Assembly: GCF_024505185.1 (NCBI RefSeq) | Contig: NZ_JANIBJ010000016.1 | Location: forward strand, 41,520 to 105,519 | Length of the DNA: 64,000 nucleotides | Direction: 5' to 3' | Source: Methylomonas subterranea | GTDB lineage: Bacteria > Pseudomonadota > Gammaproteobacteria > Methylococcales > Methylomonadaceae | Shown: piece by piece, positions 8,201 through 17,709 of the stretch | Layout: each line of letters begins with the position of its first letter | Numbering within the stretch: position 1 is the first letter of the stretch | The notes under the pieces: generated by a model | Told to the model about the DNA's origin: nothing | The model's input: the letters and a program-made list of their open reading frames with translations, nothing else | Databases searched by the model: none | Made by a program: the position numbers and the translations under genes

Positions 8201-10021
8201 TCATGGTTGGCCGGCCTTGATTTGTTCCAGGATAGGTTTGTCAAAGTCACCGGCCAAAAGACCTTTTTGCAACAAATCCGGCAAGTGGCCATTTAAATTC
8301 AGATTGAAAGCCACGGGATGCCCGGAAAATACCCGCGGGTTTTTACCTTCCAGACGCAAGCCCACCCGATAATCGCCATCGGCTTGATAATTCAGCGTGG
8401 CTTGCAGCTTATGGTACTGCAAATTGCGCAGCGCGCTAAAAGCCGGGTTTTCGCTTTCCGTTACCGGCGTATCGTAACGCAGCACACCCGGCCGCAAACC
8501 GTGCAATTTGCCGTCTTTTATTTCGATACTGTCGGTGGTCAAACTTAACGGCAACTTACCGTCCAATTCGCCGCTACCGGACAACTGGGGGTAATTCAGA
8601 CTATCCAGCAATTGAGCCAAATCCAGTTTTTTGACTTCCAACGTCAACTTAAGCGGTAGTTCGTCGATATTGACCGTGTCCTGCACAATCGACATCTGCC
8701 CGCCGAACGCCGGCATGCCAAACCTGTCCACGGCCAGAATCCGGTTGTTGAGCCGCACGTTTAGTTGCAGCGCCTGCAATATGGTTTCCTTGCCTACATG
8801 CAGTTTGGGTAGCGCCATTTCCAATTGCAAAGCCGGCTTGACGATGTCTTCAACCGCTAAACGGATATATCCGTCCTCGGCCTCGATCGGTCCCGCCAGC
8901 ATGCCCAAGCTATAACCGTTCAGATATATCCGGCCTGTCGACGGGCCGTCAGGCAACCAATTGAAATGCACGGCGCCCATTACCTGTCCGGTGGAAGCTT
9001 GCCAGCCGCCCAGGGTTTCCGGCAGCCAAGGCTTGATTAAACCCGTCAACTCGCCGAACGGCATATCCAAATGGCCGTCAATTGCCAATTGCGATTTGGC
9101 GGCGTTCAAGGCCAGTTCGGCACTTGCCCGATAGGCTTGATTACGGGTTAGTTCTAAACGGCCGGCTAAATTCGCCAATTTGTCGTTGGACCACGCCGAC
9201 AGATTCAATTGCATGCCGGCCAGATTGGGTGCCGCGCGGATAAGGGCCGCATTGGAAACAGTCTCCCGCAAACTCGCCGGAATCAATTCCTCCATTTGCA
9301 CCCAGCGCAGCAATTCGGACAAATCCCCCTGCAAATTACCTTGCAGCCGGGTTGGCCCTGGTTGGTCTGCATTCAACGCCAAAACGCCCGAACCAACGGT
9401 TGGTTCGACTGTCAACGAGGCATTGGTCAAGTTTGGATCAATTTGCAGTTTTATGGTGCGCTCCGCGTTGGCAAGCCGGATAAGCAGCGGCTTTTCCGGC
9501 TGAGCGTCGCCATCCAGGCGGCCGCTGAAACGGCTGACACCCCAGGGTGTGTCCACTTCGAGTTCCAGCCGCTTGATATTCAATCGCCGAAACGGCAGGG
9601 CCAATACCGGGTCATTTGCTTGCCGAGTGCCGGTCGCTTGATCGACTGCTTGATAGCTAATCCGCAGTTTGGCCTTGGTCATTTCGATAACGCCGAGACG
9701 TCCGGCGCGCAAGTCGTAATCGGCCTTGATGCCTTCAAGATCGGCCGTTATCGCCCCATTGCCGGCCCGCAGACCAAACTGCAGCCTTGCCAGTTCAGCT
9801 TGGCGAAAATCCACGCGGGCGCCGGATATTTCGGGGTTCAACAGTGGAATTTGTTGCAAGCCTTGCACTATGGCCCATTGCAAAACCGCCTCGTGCCGCG
9901 ACCAGATAGCAGCGGCAGCGACAACAATCAACAGCCAAAACCCAGCCCCCGGATGGCGTCGCCGACACGACGCAGCCAGACCGGCCAGTTTTCGGGAAGC
10001 GGCGGGGCGCGGATAGGTCAA
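8201..10021 (-). CDS. ydbH: YdbH family AsmA-like intermembrane transport protein
   Basis: Large envelope protein with an N-terminal membrane anchor (WLLIVVAAAAIW, near residues 30-41) and a long beta-rich, dicarboxylate-like periplasmic region, ending in the conserved YdbH C-terminal domain (FSALRNLQYHKLQATLNYQ, DYRVGLRLEGKNPRV). In E. coli YdbH spans the periplasm with YnbE to move phospholipids. No ATG fits the start. I propose TTG at 10019-10021, which overlaps the stop of the upstream oxidoreductase by four bases (TTGA). The reading frame stays open further upstream, but that part is a shadow of the oxidoreductase. At about 606 residues it is shorter than the E. coli protein. Confidence 0.82.
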   Translation of the reverse strand: MTYPRPAASRKLAGLAASCRRRHPGAGFWLLIVVAAAAIWSRHEAVLQWAIVQGLQQIPLLNPEISGARVDFRQAELARLQFGLRAGNGAITADLEGIKADYDLRAGRLGVIEMTKAKLRISYQAVDQATGTRQANDPVLALPFRRLNIKRLELEVDTPWGVSRFSGRLDGDAQPEKPLLIRLANAERTIKLQIDPNLTNASLTVEPTVGSGVLALNADQPGPTRLQGNLQGDLSELLRWVQMEELIPASLRETVSNAALIRAAPNLAGMQLNLSAWSNDKLANLAGRLELTRNQAYRASAELALNAAKSQLAIDGHLDMPFGELTGLIKPWLPETLGGWQASTGQVMGAVHFNWLPDGPSTGRIYLNGYSLGMLAGPIEAEDGYIRLAVEDIVKPALQLEMALPKLHVGKETILQALQLNVRLNNRILAVDRFGMPAFGGQMSIVQDTVNIDELPLKLTLEVKKLDLAQLLDSLNYPQLSGSGELDGKLPLSLTTDSIEIKDGKLHGLRPGVLRYDTPVTESENPAFSALRNLQYHKLQATLNYQADGDYRVGLRLEGKNPRVFSGHPVAFNLNLNGHLPDLLQKGLLAGDFDKPILEQIKAGQP

Positions 10022-11028
10022 ATGTTGACGACCCGCCCGCTTGCGGCCGACTGCAAGGCAGCAACGATGATTTGGCAGTTTTCCCTGGCATCCTCGAACG
10101 TCAGCGACGGCTCCGTGCCGTTCAACACGCAATCGCTGAAATGTTCGATTTCCAAATCGAAATGATTGGAGGCCGGCAAACGTTCTTCGCCTTGGCGGCC
10201 GTCCTCTGTCCACCAGGAAATCACCGGCACATCCCCCGGCAATTGCCACACCACGTGACATTTCAAACCGCCACGGGTACCGACGATTTCGTATTCGCAG
10301 CGCCGGGCTCGCTCGAAGCTGAAATCGAACTGAGCAAACCTGCCGTCGCCGTAATCCAGAATGCCGCTGGCGGAAATATCGGCGCCGCTGTCCGCATATC
10401 GCGCCATGGCCGTTACCGCCAGCGGCGGACGATCGAAAAACATCCGCAGCGAATGGATTGCATAACAGCCGATGTCCCACATGGCGCCGCCGCCCTGGTC
10501 CACATTTTTAGCCAAGCGGTACATCCTGGCCGGACGCATCATGAAGGAAAAACTGGTCCGTACGGAGCGAGTTTCTCCGATCAGGCCCGAATTCAAGAGC
10601 TCGCGGACCCTGCCGTGTTGCGGGTGAAACCGGTACATAAACCCTTCCATTACCGTAACCTTGTAACGGCGGGCGGCTGTTTCGATGGCATCGATGTCCG
10701 CGACGGTCAAGGCCATGGGTTTTTCGCACAACACATGCTTACGACTGGCTATGGCGCGCAGTGCCCATTCGGCGTGTTCATGGTTTGCCATGGGCAAATA
10801 TACCGCCTGAATATCGGGATCGGCCAGCAACGCATCCGGATCGTCGTAGGCCCGTATATGCGGATAACAAGGCGCATACTTCGCCAGCGTTTCGGCGCTC
10901 GCGCCGGGCCGGCGGCTAGCGACGGCAATCAATTCGGCATTTGGCGCCGCCAGTATGGCCGGCAACAGTCTCTCGTTGACACGCGCCGCACCCAATATCC
11001 CCCAACGCAATTTGGCCTGATTTTTCAT
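10018..11028 (-). CDS. Gfo/Idh/MocA family NAD(P)-dependent oxidoreductase
   Basis: 336-residue sugar-type dehydrogenase. The N-terminal Rossmann motif WGILGAARVNERLLPAI is followed by the family signature HVLCEKPMALT, and a C-terminal alpha/beta domain carries MEGFMYRFHPQH and GGGAMWDIGCYAIHSLR. The substrate is unknown; related enzymes act on sugars, inositols or trans-dihydrodiols. The ATG at 11028 follows GGGAG by nine bases; a longer start adds residues unlike the family. Its stop overlaps the proposed TTG start of ydbH, so the two may be translationally coupled, though no functional link is known. Confidence 0.9.
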   Translation of the reverse strand: MKNQAKLRWGILGAARVNERLLPAILAAPNAELIAVASRRPGASAETLAKYAPCYPHIRAYDDPDALLADPDIQAVYLPMANHEHAEWALRAIASRKHVLCEKPMALTVADIDAIETAARRYKVTVMEGFMYRFHPQHGRVRELLNSGLIGETRSVRTSFSFMMRPARMYRLAKNVDQGGGAMWDIGCYAIHSLRMFFDRPPLAVTAMARYADSGADISASGILDYGDGRFAQFDFSFERARRCEYEIVGTRGGLKCHVVWQLPGDVPVISWWTEDGRQGEERLPASNHFDLEIEHFSDCVLNGTEPSLTFEDARENCQIIVAALQSAASGRVVNI

Positions 11029-11264
11029 TTTCGCAATCTCCCGCTGAATATTTTTTGTTATCAAGCCCGGAGTTTGCAGCCTATCGGACAGCGAGTCAAT
11101 CCGCAATCGGGCGCATAAATAGCCCTCGGCGGAATTTAACATGACTATCGCGGATCGAATTTCGGCATTAAGGTAAGAAGCGTGACATCACCTCCGACCC
11201 ATGCAAGAAATACCCATGGGGGTAAAATTACCGCCAAAGCAACAATTGTCTGCAACGCCGATTC

Positions 11265-12212
11265 TCAAAATAACCGTCTGCCTCGGCGCAGGCGTTTTTT
11301 TATCCTGTCCGCCAACAACAGGAACAACTTATTCAATTCAACCAAATTTCTCCGATTCGCTTCATTGTTCAACCATTGCTTCCAAACGCTATTCGCGCAA
11401 TGCCATCCCCGTATAAGCTTGGCCCAAATCCTTCCCGAAATCAAAGCCATTCGGCTTGCTGAAACGCTCAACCGGCTTTGCAAACTTTTCGCCCAGGCCT
11501 CGGGCAACCACATTTGATACAGACTCAATATAATTTGAAAATTCAACGACAAGCCCATCAGCCCGCCGCTCAGCACCAATAAATAAGCAAACTCCGGGGT
11601 TTCCCTGGTCAGATACCAAGCAAAAATATCGGTCAACATACTCATGAATGGAATGCCGATAGTCAATCGCTTCAACCAGACCGGGATCTCGCATAACACG
11701 AATAATTTTCCGACGAAAAACAGGATAAAGGCAATGCCGAACAGATGGATGTGAGATACCCTCACCAGCGATGGGATCGACGCGCCCCGGTCGGCCTCGG
11801 TCAATATAACGACTTGTTCATAGCTGGTTAATGACGGCAGATTCATGCCACTGGCCGGCGAATGACAAGCCACACAGTCGCGCCGCAGAATAGGGGCAAC
11901 CTGGGCATGGTAGACGGCTTGCCCGGCGCCGGACGCTATCCAATCCAATATGACTATCCTGTCTGCCGGGGATTTGAGATTGCCGGCCATGGGTCCGTTG
12001 ATGGCAGCCGCCAGACGGGTTTGTTCCGGGCTGCCGTGATAGGCGATGGCAATGTCGGCTATCGACAGGCCCGGTTGTCCATCTCGGCCCTGGTGCGCAA
12101 AAAACACTTGCCCCAGCGAAAACAGATAACCCAGAGCAATACTTAACAAAAACAAGCTGTTCAGTATCCTTTCCGAAATGGATATATCGCTAAAACGTTG
12201 ACAGTTTGCCAT
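11265..12212 (-). CDS. Membrane-bound cytochrome c-like protein with one CVACH haem site
   Basis: 315 residues. An N-terminal membrane segment (about 18-37) is followed by a periplasmic part with a single haem c motif CVACH (C113, C116, H117) in the setting APILRRDCVACHSPASGMNLPSLTSYE. Three further hydrophobic segments follow: around SHIHLFGIAFILFFVGKLFVL, TIGIPFMSMLTDIFAWYL and AYLLVLSGGLMGLSLNFQIIL. A basic C-terminal tail (KKRLRRGRRLF) ends it. Histidines in SHIHLF could be extra metal or haem ligands. The ATG at 12212 is preceded by GAGG at six bases. It is a lone gene; I do not recognise the family by name. Confidence 0.72.
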   Translation of the reverse strand: MANCQRFSDISISERILNSLFLLSIALGYLFSLGQVFFAHQGRDGQPGLSIADIAIAYHGSPEQTRLAAAINGPMAGNLKSPADRIVILDWIASGAGQAVYHAQVAPILRRDCVACHSPASGMNLPSLTSYEQVVILTEADRGASIPSLVRVSHIHLFGIAFILFFVGKLFVLCEIPVWLKRLTIGIPFMSMLTDIFAWYLTRETPEFAYLLVLSGGLMGLSLNFQIILSLYQMWLPEAWAKSLQSRLSVSASRMALISGRIWAKLIRGWHCANSVWKQWLNNEANRRNLVELNKLFLLLADRIKKRLRRGRRLF

Positions 12213-12374
12213 GGGGCACCTCGTTCCAACAGAACACCCATTAATTTCAGCAAGATGCATGCCTTACAAATATATAATTTATATCAATGATTTACGTAAT
12301 TGTAGATGCATTTATTAATCCCCAACTGGTGCGCCGCGCACCTCTGTTGTGCATATTCAACAATAGTTGCCAAA

Positions 12375-13289
12375 TTACAACTTTCGAATAAACGGCAATA
12401 CCACGCCAAAAATTAAAATAAGCAAGGAACCCACCAAGGCATTTTGACCAGGCCATTGCGCAAAAAAGGCAAACCCCCAGACCAAACTCAATACCGGCGC
12501 CAAGTAAGCTACCGCGCTCACCAAGGCTGCCGGCGCGGCCTGATAAGCCCTCGTCATGCAAAATTGCGCGCCGCTGCCCAGCACCCCGATCAACAGTAAC
12601 AAACCCCATATTTTCGGCTTATACGGCAATTGAAATCCAAATTTGGCGAAATATAAAACGTGCAGCAACACGGCCACCACGCAAAAATAAAAGATCACCG
12701 ACCGGGGCGCATTGCTCCGCCCGGCACGCGCCACCATCAAGTAAGCCAGCGCGGATAAGAATCCGGATATTAAGGCCATGGCTCGGCCCATTAAATCCAT
12801 ACCGTGCCCATCCGGTTTGAATAATAAAGCCGCACCGGCAAATGAGCCCAAAATTGCCAGCCATACCAACCAGGTATTTTTCTGCCCCAACACCCAAGGT
12901 CCCAGCAAAACCACAAACACACCGCTGGTGGCGGTCAGGAAGGCGCTTTCGCCCGGCCCGATTCGGCTGATGGCGGCAAACGACAGCATCAGCGCCGTAG
13001 AGCCGAATAAACCGCGTAACCACAATGAAGGCCGCCTGTCGCCGTATAATGAAACCAGATTGCGGCAATATAGCGCCGGCAGGATCAATAACAGCAGATT
13101 ACTCAACACTCTGACAAAACTCACCATGGAGGCCGGCATCTCGTTATCGTAAAACCTGACGGCATATACGCAGGCATTCATCAGCGAAAATAGCACACTG
13201 GCCAGCAACATGTCCGTCAGGCCTTTTTTTCCGTGGAATGATGATGGATTGGCTTTCTGCTTGGAAGCAGCGGTGTTTGTTTTCGACAT
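12375..13289 (-). CDS. EamA/DMT-superfamily transporter
   Basis: 304 residues with about ten predicted membrane helices in two five-helix halves, the EamA (RhaT/YdcZ-like) architecture. Typical features are PASMVSFVRVLSNLLLLILP in the first half and SAVAYLAPVLSLVWGFAFF in the second, corresponding to the repeated EamA core. These are usually inner-membrane exporters of amino acids or metabolites; the substrate cannot be read from the sequence. It is divergent from the permease pair at 13407. Confidence 0.9.
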   Translation of the reverse strand: MSKTNTAASKQKANPSSFHGKKGLTDMLLASVLFSLMNACVYAVRFYDNEMPASMVSFVRVLSNLLLLILPALYCRNLVSLYGDRRPSLWLRGLFGSTALMLSFAAISRIGPGESAFLTATSGVFVVLLGPWVLGQKNTWLVWLAILGSFAGAALLFKPDGHGMDLMGRAMALISGFLSALAYLMVARAGRSNAPRSVIFYFCVVAVLLHVLYFAKFGFQLPYKPKIWGLLLLIGVLGSGAQFCMTRAYQAAPAALVSAVAYLAPVLSLVWGFAFFAQWPGQNALVGSLLILIFGVVLPFIRKL

Positions 13290-13406
13290 GGAGTGGATTG
13301 AATAGTAATAAGCTGGAAAATGTTGCCGACTGACTGGCGAGCGGATTTTCGGTTAAAGTGTGATCCCCCCTGTCTGCGCCCGACCCGAAGATACCGGACT
13401 TAAGCC

Positions 13407-14612
13407 ATGTTGACACAAGACATTCTGCTGCAAGCCTTTAAGGCGATAATGACCCAGCCGGTCCGAACAGGCTTGATCATTCTGGCCATGAGTATCGGCG
13501 TGGCTTCCGTAAACGTACTAACCGCATTGGGAGACAGCGCTCGCCAATATGTCATCAACGAGTTCGAGTCGCTTGGCACTCATTTGGTGATTGTGTTGCC
13601 CGGCCGCTCGGAAACCACCGGAGGACATCCACCTATTTTCGGAGAAACACCCCGCGACTTGACGCTTGACGATGCCAATGCATTGCTCAAAAGTCGCCAT
13701 ATCGCCGCCATGGCTCCGGTCGTCATCGGCTCCGCGCCGATTTCCTCCGGCGGTCTGGAACGCGAAACCAATATAATGGGCTCCAACCATGCACTGTTAA
13801 AGGTCAGGCACTTGACCATTCAACATGGTCAATTCCTGCCCGATGCACCGACCGACAAGGAAATTCCGGTATGCGTGATAGGCTTGACCATAGCCGAACA
13901 ACTCTTTCCCAATCGGCTGGCCGTCGGTCAATGGCTGCGCATAAATGATCGTCGTTTTCGGGTAATCGGCGTTCTGGCGAAAGAGGGGCAATCCATTGGC
14001 GTTGGCTTCGATGAAATTGTCATAATCCCCGTTGCGTCCGCCTTGGCCTTATTCGACAGCCATTCACTGTTCCGTATATTGGTCGAAACCCACTCACAGC
14101 AAGCCATGTATAAAGCGGTCGAAGAAATCAAGCGCATCATTACCGTTCGACATGACGGCGAGGAAGATGTCACGATTATCACCCAGGACAGTGTCGTCAA
14201 CACTTTCAATAAAATATTGTCAGCCCTAACCCTTTCGGTTGCCGGCATTGCGGCCGTCAGCCTTGCGGTTGCCGGAGTATTGGTCATGAACGTCATGCTG
14301 ATCAGCGTCAGCCAGCGAACTGCGGAAATCGGCTTATTAAAGGCGCTTGGCGCGACGCGGCGTAAGTTGCTGCAACTTTTTCTGGCGGAAGCCGCGCTAC
14401 TGTCCCTCGTTGGCGCGCTGGTCGGCAGTTTGCTCGGCATTGGCGGCATCATGATTCTGCAATGGTGGTATCCCGGCTTTCCTCTCAGCCTACCCCTATG
14501 GTCCTGGCTATCCGCCATTGGCGTTGCACTCGGCACCGGTTTACTCTTCGGGGTTCTTCCCGCTCGCCAGGCGGCCGGCTTGGATCCCGTTTCTTCTCTG
14601 TCCAGGCGCTGA
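13407..14612 (+). CDS. MacB/FtsX-type ABC transporter permease, first of a pair
   Basis: 401 residues: one N-terminal membrane helix (GLIILAMSIGVASVNVLTAL), a periplasmic MacB-like core domain of about 220 residues, and three C-terminal helices ending in a conserved turn (TAEIGLLKALGATRRKLLQLFL). These permeases usually work with a LolD/MacB-type ATPase and often a HlyD-like adaptor to move lipoproteins, peptides or toxins across the periplasm. No ATPase or adaptor gene is present in the neighbourhood. The second permease follows after three bases. Confidence 0.88.
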   Translation: MLTQDILLQAFKAIMTQPVRTGLIILAMSIGVASVNVLTALGDSARQYVINEFESLGTHLVIVLPGRSETTGGHPPIFGETPRDLTLDDANALLKSRHIAAMAPVVIGSAPISSGGLERETNIMGSNHALLKVRHLTIQHGQFLPDAPTDKEIPVCVIGLTIAEQLFPNRLAVGQWLRINDRRFRVIGVLAKEGQSIGVGFDEIVIIPVASALALFDSHSLFRILVETHSQQAMYKAVEEIKRIITVRHDGEEDVTIITQDSVVNTFNKILSALTLSVAGIAAVSLAVAGVLVMNVMLISVSQRTAEIGLLKALGATRRKLLQLFLAEAALLSLVGALVGSLLGIGGIMILQWWYPGFPLSLPLWSWLSAIGVALGTGLLFGVLPARQAAGLDPVSSLSRR

Positions 14613-14615
14613 ATC

Positions 14616-15815
14616 ATGCATTGGCCTGATTTATTAAGGCTTGCTACCCGCAGCATTACCAGCCATAAGCAACGTTCGGCATTAACCACTCTCGGCTTGA
14701 TCATCGGCATTGCCGCTGTCGTTATTCTGACTTCCATCGGCCGGGGCGTACATCGGTTTGTGCTATCCGAATTCACTCAATTCGGCACACATTTAATTGC
14801 AATTTATCCCGGAAAAACCTCGACTTTCGGATTATCCGGCGCTACTTTCAGCACCGTTCGCCCACTATCGATCGGCGATGCCGCCAGCCTGCAACAGCTT
14901 GACCAAGTCATAGCCGCCATGCCTGTCATTCAAGGCAATGCCCGCATCGAAGCCGACAAGCGGCAGCGTAGAGCCAACATTTTCGGCGTCAGTTCGGCTT
15001 TACCCTTGGTGTGGCAGTTCAAAATTCAAAGCGGCCGGTTCTTACCCGATGACAGCCTGGAAAACCCGCGCGCATTCGTGGTGTTGGGTAATAAAGTACA
15101 AACGGAGCTGTTTGGCACCTCTTCTTCTCTTGGCAAACGCATTCGTATCGGCGAAGACCGATTCATTGTTGTGGGCGTCATGGAAGCAAAGGGTCAGATG
15201 CTGGGTTTTGATTTGGATGACAGTGTCTATATTCCGTGCGGCAAGGCCATGGAAATGTTCGACCGACAAAGCTTGATGGAAATCGACGTTCTCTATGACA
15301 GTTCAGCAGCCAGCGAAGTTATCGAGCAGCGTATCAAGCGCCGACTTATCGCTCGCCACGGCTTCGAAGATTTTACCATTGTGACCCAAAATCAAATGCT
15401 GAAGAAAATGGATTCCGTATTGAGGATACTTACCTTGGCTATCGCCGCCTTGGGCGGCATCTCCTTGCTGGTCGGGTCCGTGGGCATCTTGACTATCATG
15501 ACCATTGCCGTTTCCGAGCGGTTTAGCGAAATCGGTCTTTTGCGCGCCATTGGTGCCGAGCGCTTTGTTATTTTTCGACTATTTTTAAGCGAAGCTTTAT
15601 TGCTAAGCTTGACCGGCGGCATTGGCGGCATCGCCTTGGGTATTTTGGCGACGCAATTAATGGCGGTCTCAATACCGGCATTGCCGGTACAGCTTGCTTG
15701 GAATTACATTTTACTGGCCTTTTTCATTTCTTTTGCAATCGGGATAGCGTCCGGCGTAGTGCCTGCCATTAAAGCGTCGCGATTAAGCCCCTTGGATGCT
15801 TTAAGGGCTGAATAG
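14616..15815 (+). CDS. MacB/FtsX-type ABC transporter permease, second of a pair
   Basis: 399 residues with the same layout as its neighbour: N-terminal helix (LTTLGLIIGIAAVVILTSIG), a periplasmic core domain, and three C-terminal helices with FSEIGLLRAIGAERFVIFRL. The two are clearly paralogous and probably form a heterodimeric permease. The start lies three bases after the previous stop, so they are co-transcribed and perhaps coupled. The cargo is unknown and the partner ATPase must be encoded elsewhere. Confidence 0.88.
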   Translation: MHWPDLLRLATRSITSHKQRSALTTLGLIIGIAAVVILTSIGRGVHRFVLSEFTQFGTHLIAIYPGKTSTFGLSGATFSTVRPLSIGDAASLQQLDQVIAAMPVIQGNARIEADKRQRRANIFGVSSALPLVWQFKIQSGRFLPDDSLENPRAFVVLGNKVQTELFGTSSSLGKRIRIGEDRFIVVGVMEAKGQMLGFDLDDSVYIPCGKAMEMFDRQSLMEIDVLYDSSAASEVIEQRIKRRLIARHGFEDFTIVTQNQMLKKMDSVLRILTLAIAALGGISLLVGSVGILTIMTIAVSERFSEIGLLRAIGAERFVIFRLFLSEALLLSLTGGIGGIALGILATQLMAVSIPALPVQLAWNYILLAFFISFAIGIASGVVPAIKASRLSPLDALRAE

Positions 15816-15913
15816 CTTTAAATTAACGGCGGACAAGACGCTCACTATCTTTACAGGGTCTTTTCGAATAAGCTTCCCTTCATCCCTGAATATGTTTTAT
15901 TAACGAGGAACCC

Positions 15914-16189
15914 ATGTTTGACATTTGCAATTATTACGAACAATTAGTTTATGACCATTTGTGGCATTTGAAGGAAATAAGCCCGGAACCCTTATCTCAA
16001 TCTTTCCTTATGGACGTGGCCTGCATCGCACTTAATTCTTTACCCAACTGCTATGTGTGCAACCTCGTAGACAAGGGCGCCAACCTGACCGAAAGCGAAC
16101 ATCAGGACATGCGGAACGATGCCGTTAAGGCTATCGAAAGAGCAATCTTGATCGTTAGCGAAAATCCGCATGAAACCCGGGATCAATAA
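15914..16189 (+). CDS. ComFB family protein
   Basis: 91 residues matching the late-competence ComFB family: NYYEQLVYDHLWHL, then DVACIALNSLPNCYVCNLVD, then a helix with HQDMRNDAVKAIERAI. In several bacteria ComFB-domain proteins have been linked to cyclic-di-nucleotide binding and pilus or competence control, and this window also encodes two diguanylate cyclases, but no direct link is shown. A GAGG ribosome site precedes the ATG. The two cysteines in CYVC may bind metal. It is convergent with gltA. Confidence 0.85.
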   Translation: MFDICNYYEQLVYDHLWHLKEISPEPLSQSFLMDVACIALNSLPNCYVCNLVDKGANLTESEHQDMRNDAVKAIERAILIVSENPHETRDQ

Positions 16190-16225
16190 AACTTCCCGTC
16201 CTTCAAATTGCTTGCCGGTAATTTG

Positions 16226-16240
16226 ATCAGCGGAGCTGAT
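16226..16240. terminator. Small hairpin between comFB-like gene and gltA
   Basis: A 6-bp stem ATCAGC/GCTGAT with a GGA loop, followed by TTTACTT on the plus strand, lies between the two convergent genes. A weak terminator at best. Confidence 0.3.
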
Positions 16241-16268
16241 TTACTTAACGTCGATTGATCATGGTCTT

Positions 16269-17564
16269 TTATCGACTTGATATCGGTTGCACGTCGCGCT
16301 TGGCGACGCCACGATATAATTGCCGCGGCCTGCCGATTTTAAGCTCGGGGTCTGAAATCATTTCATCCCATTGCGCAATCCAGCCAACCGAACGGGACAA
16401 GGCAAAAATGGCGGTGAACATTTCTGTTGGAATCCCCAAGGCCCTCAGCACGATGCCGGAGTAGAAATCCACGTTCGGGTAGAGTTTCCTTTCGACAAAA
16501 TACTCGTCTTCCAATGCAATTCGCTCCAATTCCATGGCCAGCTTAAACATTGGGTCGTTGTTTAGATTTAGCTCATCCAAGACTTCATGACAAGTTTGCC
16601 TCATCAATTTCGCTCGCGGATCGTAATTTTTATATACCCGATGACCAAATCCCATCAGTCTGAAAGGGTCGCTCTTATCTTTCGCCTTGGCGACATATTC
16701 CGGAATTTTAGTCACATCTCCTATTTCTTCCAGCATATTCAACACGGCTTCGTTTGCGCCACCATGTGCCGCGCCCCACAAACATGCGATACCTGCCGCG
16801 ACGCAAGCGTATGGATTGGCGCCGCTTGAACCGGCTAGCCTGACCGTTGATGTGGAGGCATTTTGTTCGTGATCGGCGTGTAGTATCAATATCCGGTCCA
16901 GCGCCCGAATCAACACGGGATTGGCAATATAGTCGTCGTATGGATCCCCCATCATCATACGCATGAAGTTTTCCGCATAACCTAACTTTCTTTTCGGGTA
17001 TATAAACGGCATGCCCGTGCTGTATTTATGACACATCGCCACTATATTCGGCATTTTGGCAATCAAGCGTATGGCGGCAATATAGCGGTCTTCAGGGCGG
17101 GTAACATCGGTCACATCGTGATAGAAAGCTGACAATGCGCCGACTACACCCACCAATACTGCCATTGGGTGAGCATCTCGGCGAAATCCGCTATAAAATT
17201 TCGTCAATTGCTCATGCACCATTACATGCTGGCTAATAATGGTTACAAATTCTTTCATTTGCGCGCCATTTGGCAATTCGCCGTTCAGCAATAAATAACA
17301 GACCTCCAGAAAGTCGCATTTTTCCGCCAGTTGCTCAATCGGATAACCCCGGTACAACAAGATACCGTTATCTCCATCTATATAAGTTATTTTTGACGAA
17401 CAACTCGCGGTTGATGTGAAGCCTGGATCATAGGTAAAGTAACCGGTTTGCGCATACAGGCTACGGATATCAACGACCGATGGCCCCATTGTGCCGTCCA
17501 TGATTGGTAGCTTTGACGCCTTTTCTTTATCGTCCTCTGTTAAGGACACATAGTTTTCAGCCAT
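16269..17564 (-). CDS. gltA: Citrate synthase, hexameric type II
   Basis: Condenses acetyl-CoA and oxaloacetate, the entry step of the TCA cycle. The 431-residue protein carries the N-terminal beta-strand domain of Gram-negative enzymes and the signature [13 protein letters not shown]; catalytic histidines lie in [10 protein letters not shown] and GFGHRVY, and the catalytic aspartate in the segment NVDFYSG. AGGAGC precedes the ATG by about seven bases. In type I methanotrophs the TCA cycle serves mainly biosynthesis, so this enzyme is expected to be anabolic. No other TCA gene is adjacent. Confidence 0.97.
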   Translation of the reverse strand: MAENYVSLTEDDKEKASKLPIMDGTMGPSVVDIRSLYAQTGYFTYDPGFTSTASCSSKITYIDGDNGILLYRGYPIEQLAEKCDFLEVCYLLLNGELPNGAQMKEFVTIISQHVMVHEQLTKFYSGFRRDAHPMAVLVGVVGALSAFYHDVTDVTRPEDRYIAAIRLIAKMPNIVAMCHKYSTGMPFIYPKRKLGYAENFMRMMMGDPYDDYIANPVLIRALDRILILHADHEQNASTSTVRLAGSSGANPYACVAAGIACLWGAAHGGANEAVLNMLEEIGDVTKIPEYVAKAKDKSDPFRLMGFGHRVYKNYDPRAKLMRQTCHEVLDELNLNNDPMFKLAMELERIALEDEYFVERKLYPNVDFYSGIVLRALGIPTEMFTAIFALSRSVGWIAQWDEMISDPELKIGRPRQLYRGVAKRDVQPISSR

Positions 17565-17709
17565 TGAATCGCTCCTACTGTTGATATTTTTACGTCAGTG
17601 CCGGTTACTTGTATTCTATTCGATGTATCTACCGGCAACTACGCATCATTGTTTACCGTTACTGACTTTACTATTTCTCATATCTCTTAGCTCGACAGCT
17701 GCGAAATCG

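Noticed and set aside
8318..10165. Long open frames antisense to ydbH on the plus strand
   Set aside because: No family pattern or starts; they mirror the codon use of ydbH.
10022..10480. N-terminal extension of ydbH upstream of 10021
   Set aside because: This stretch is an arginine-rich shadow of the oxidoreductase gene on the same strand; it has no family similarity.
10072..11118. 348-codon open frame antisense to the oxidoreductase
   Set aside because: It is a shadow frame with no recognisable protein and no ribosome site.
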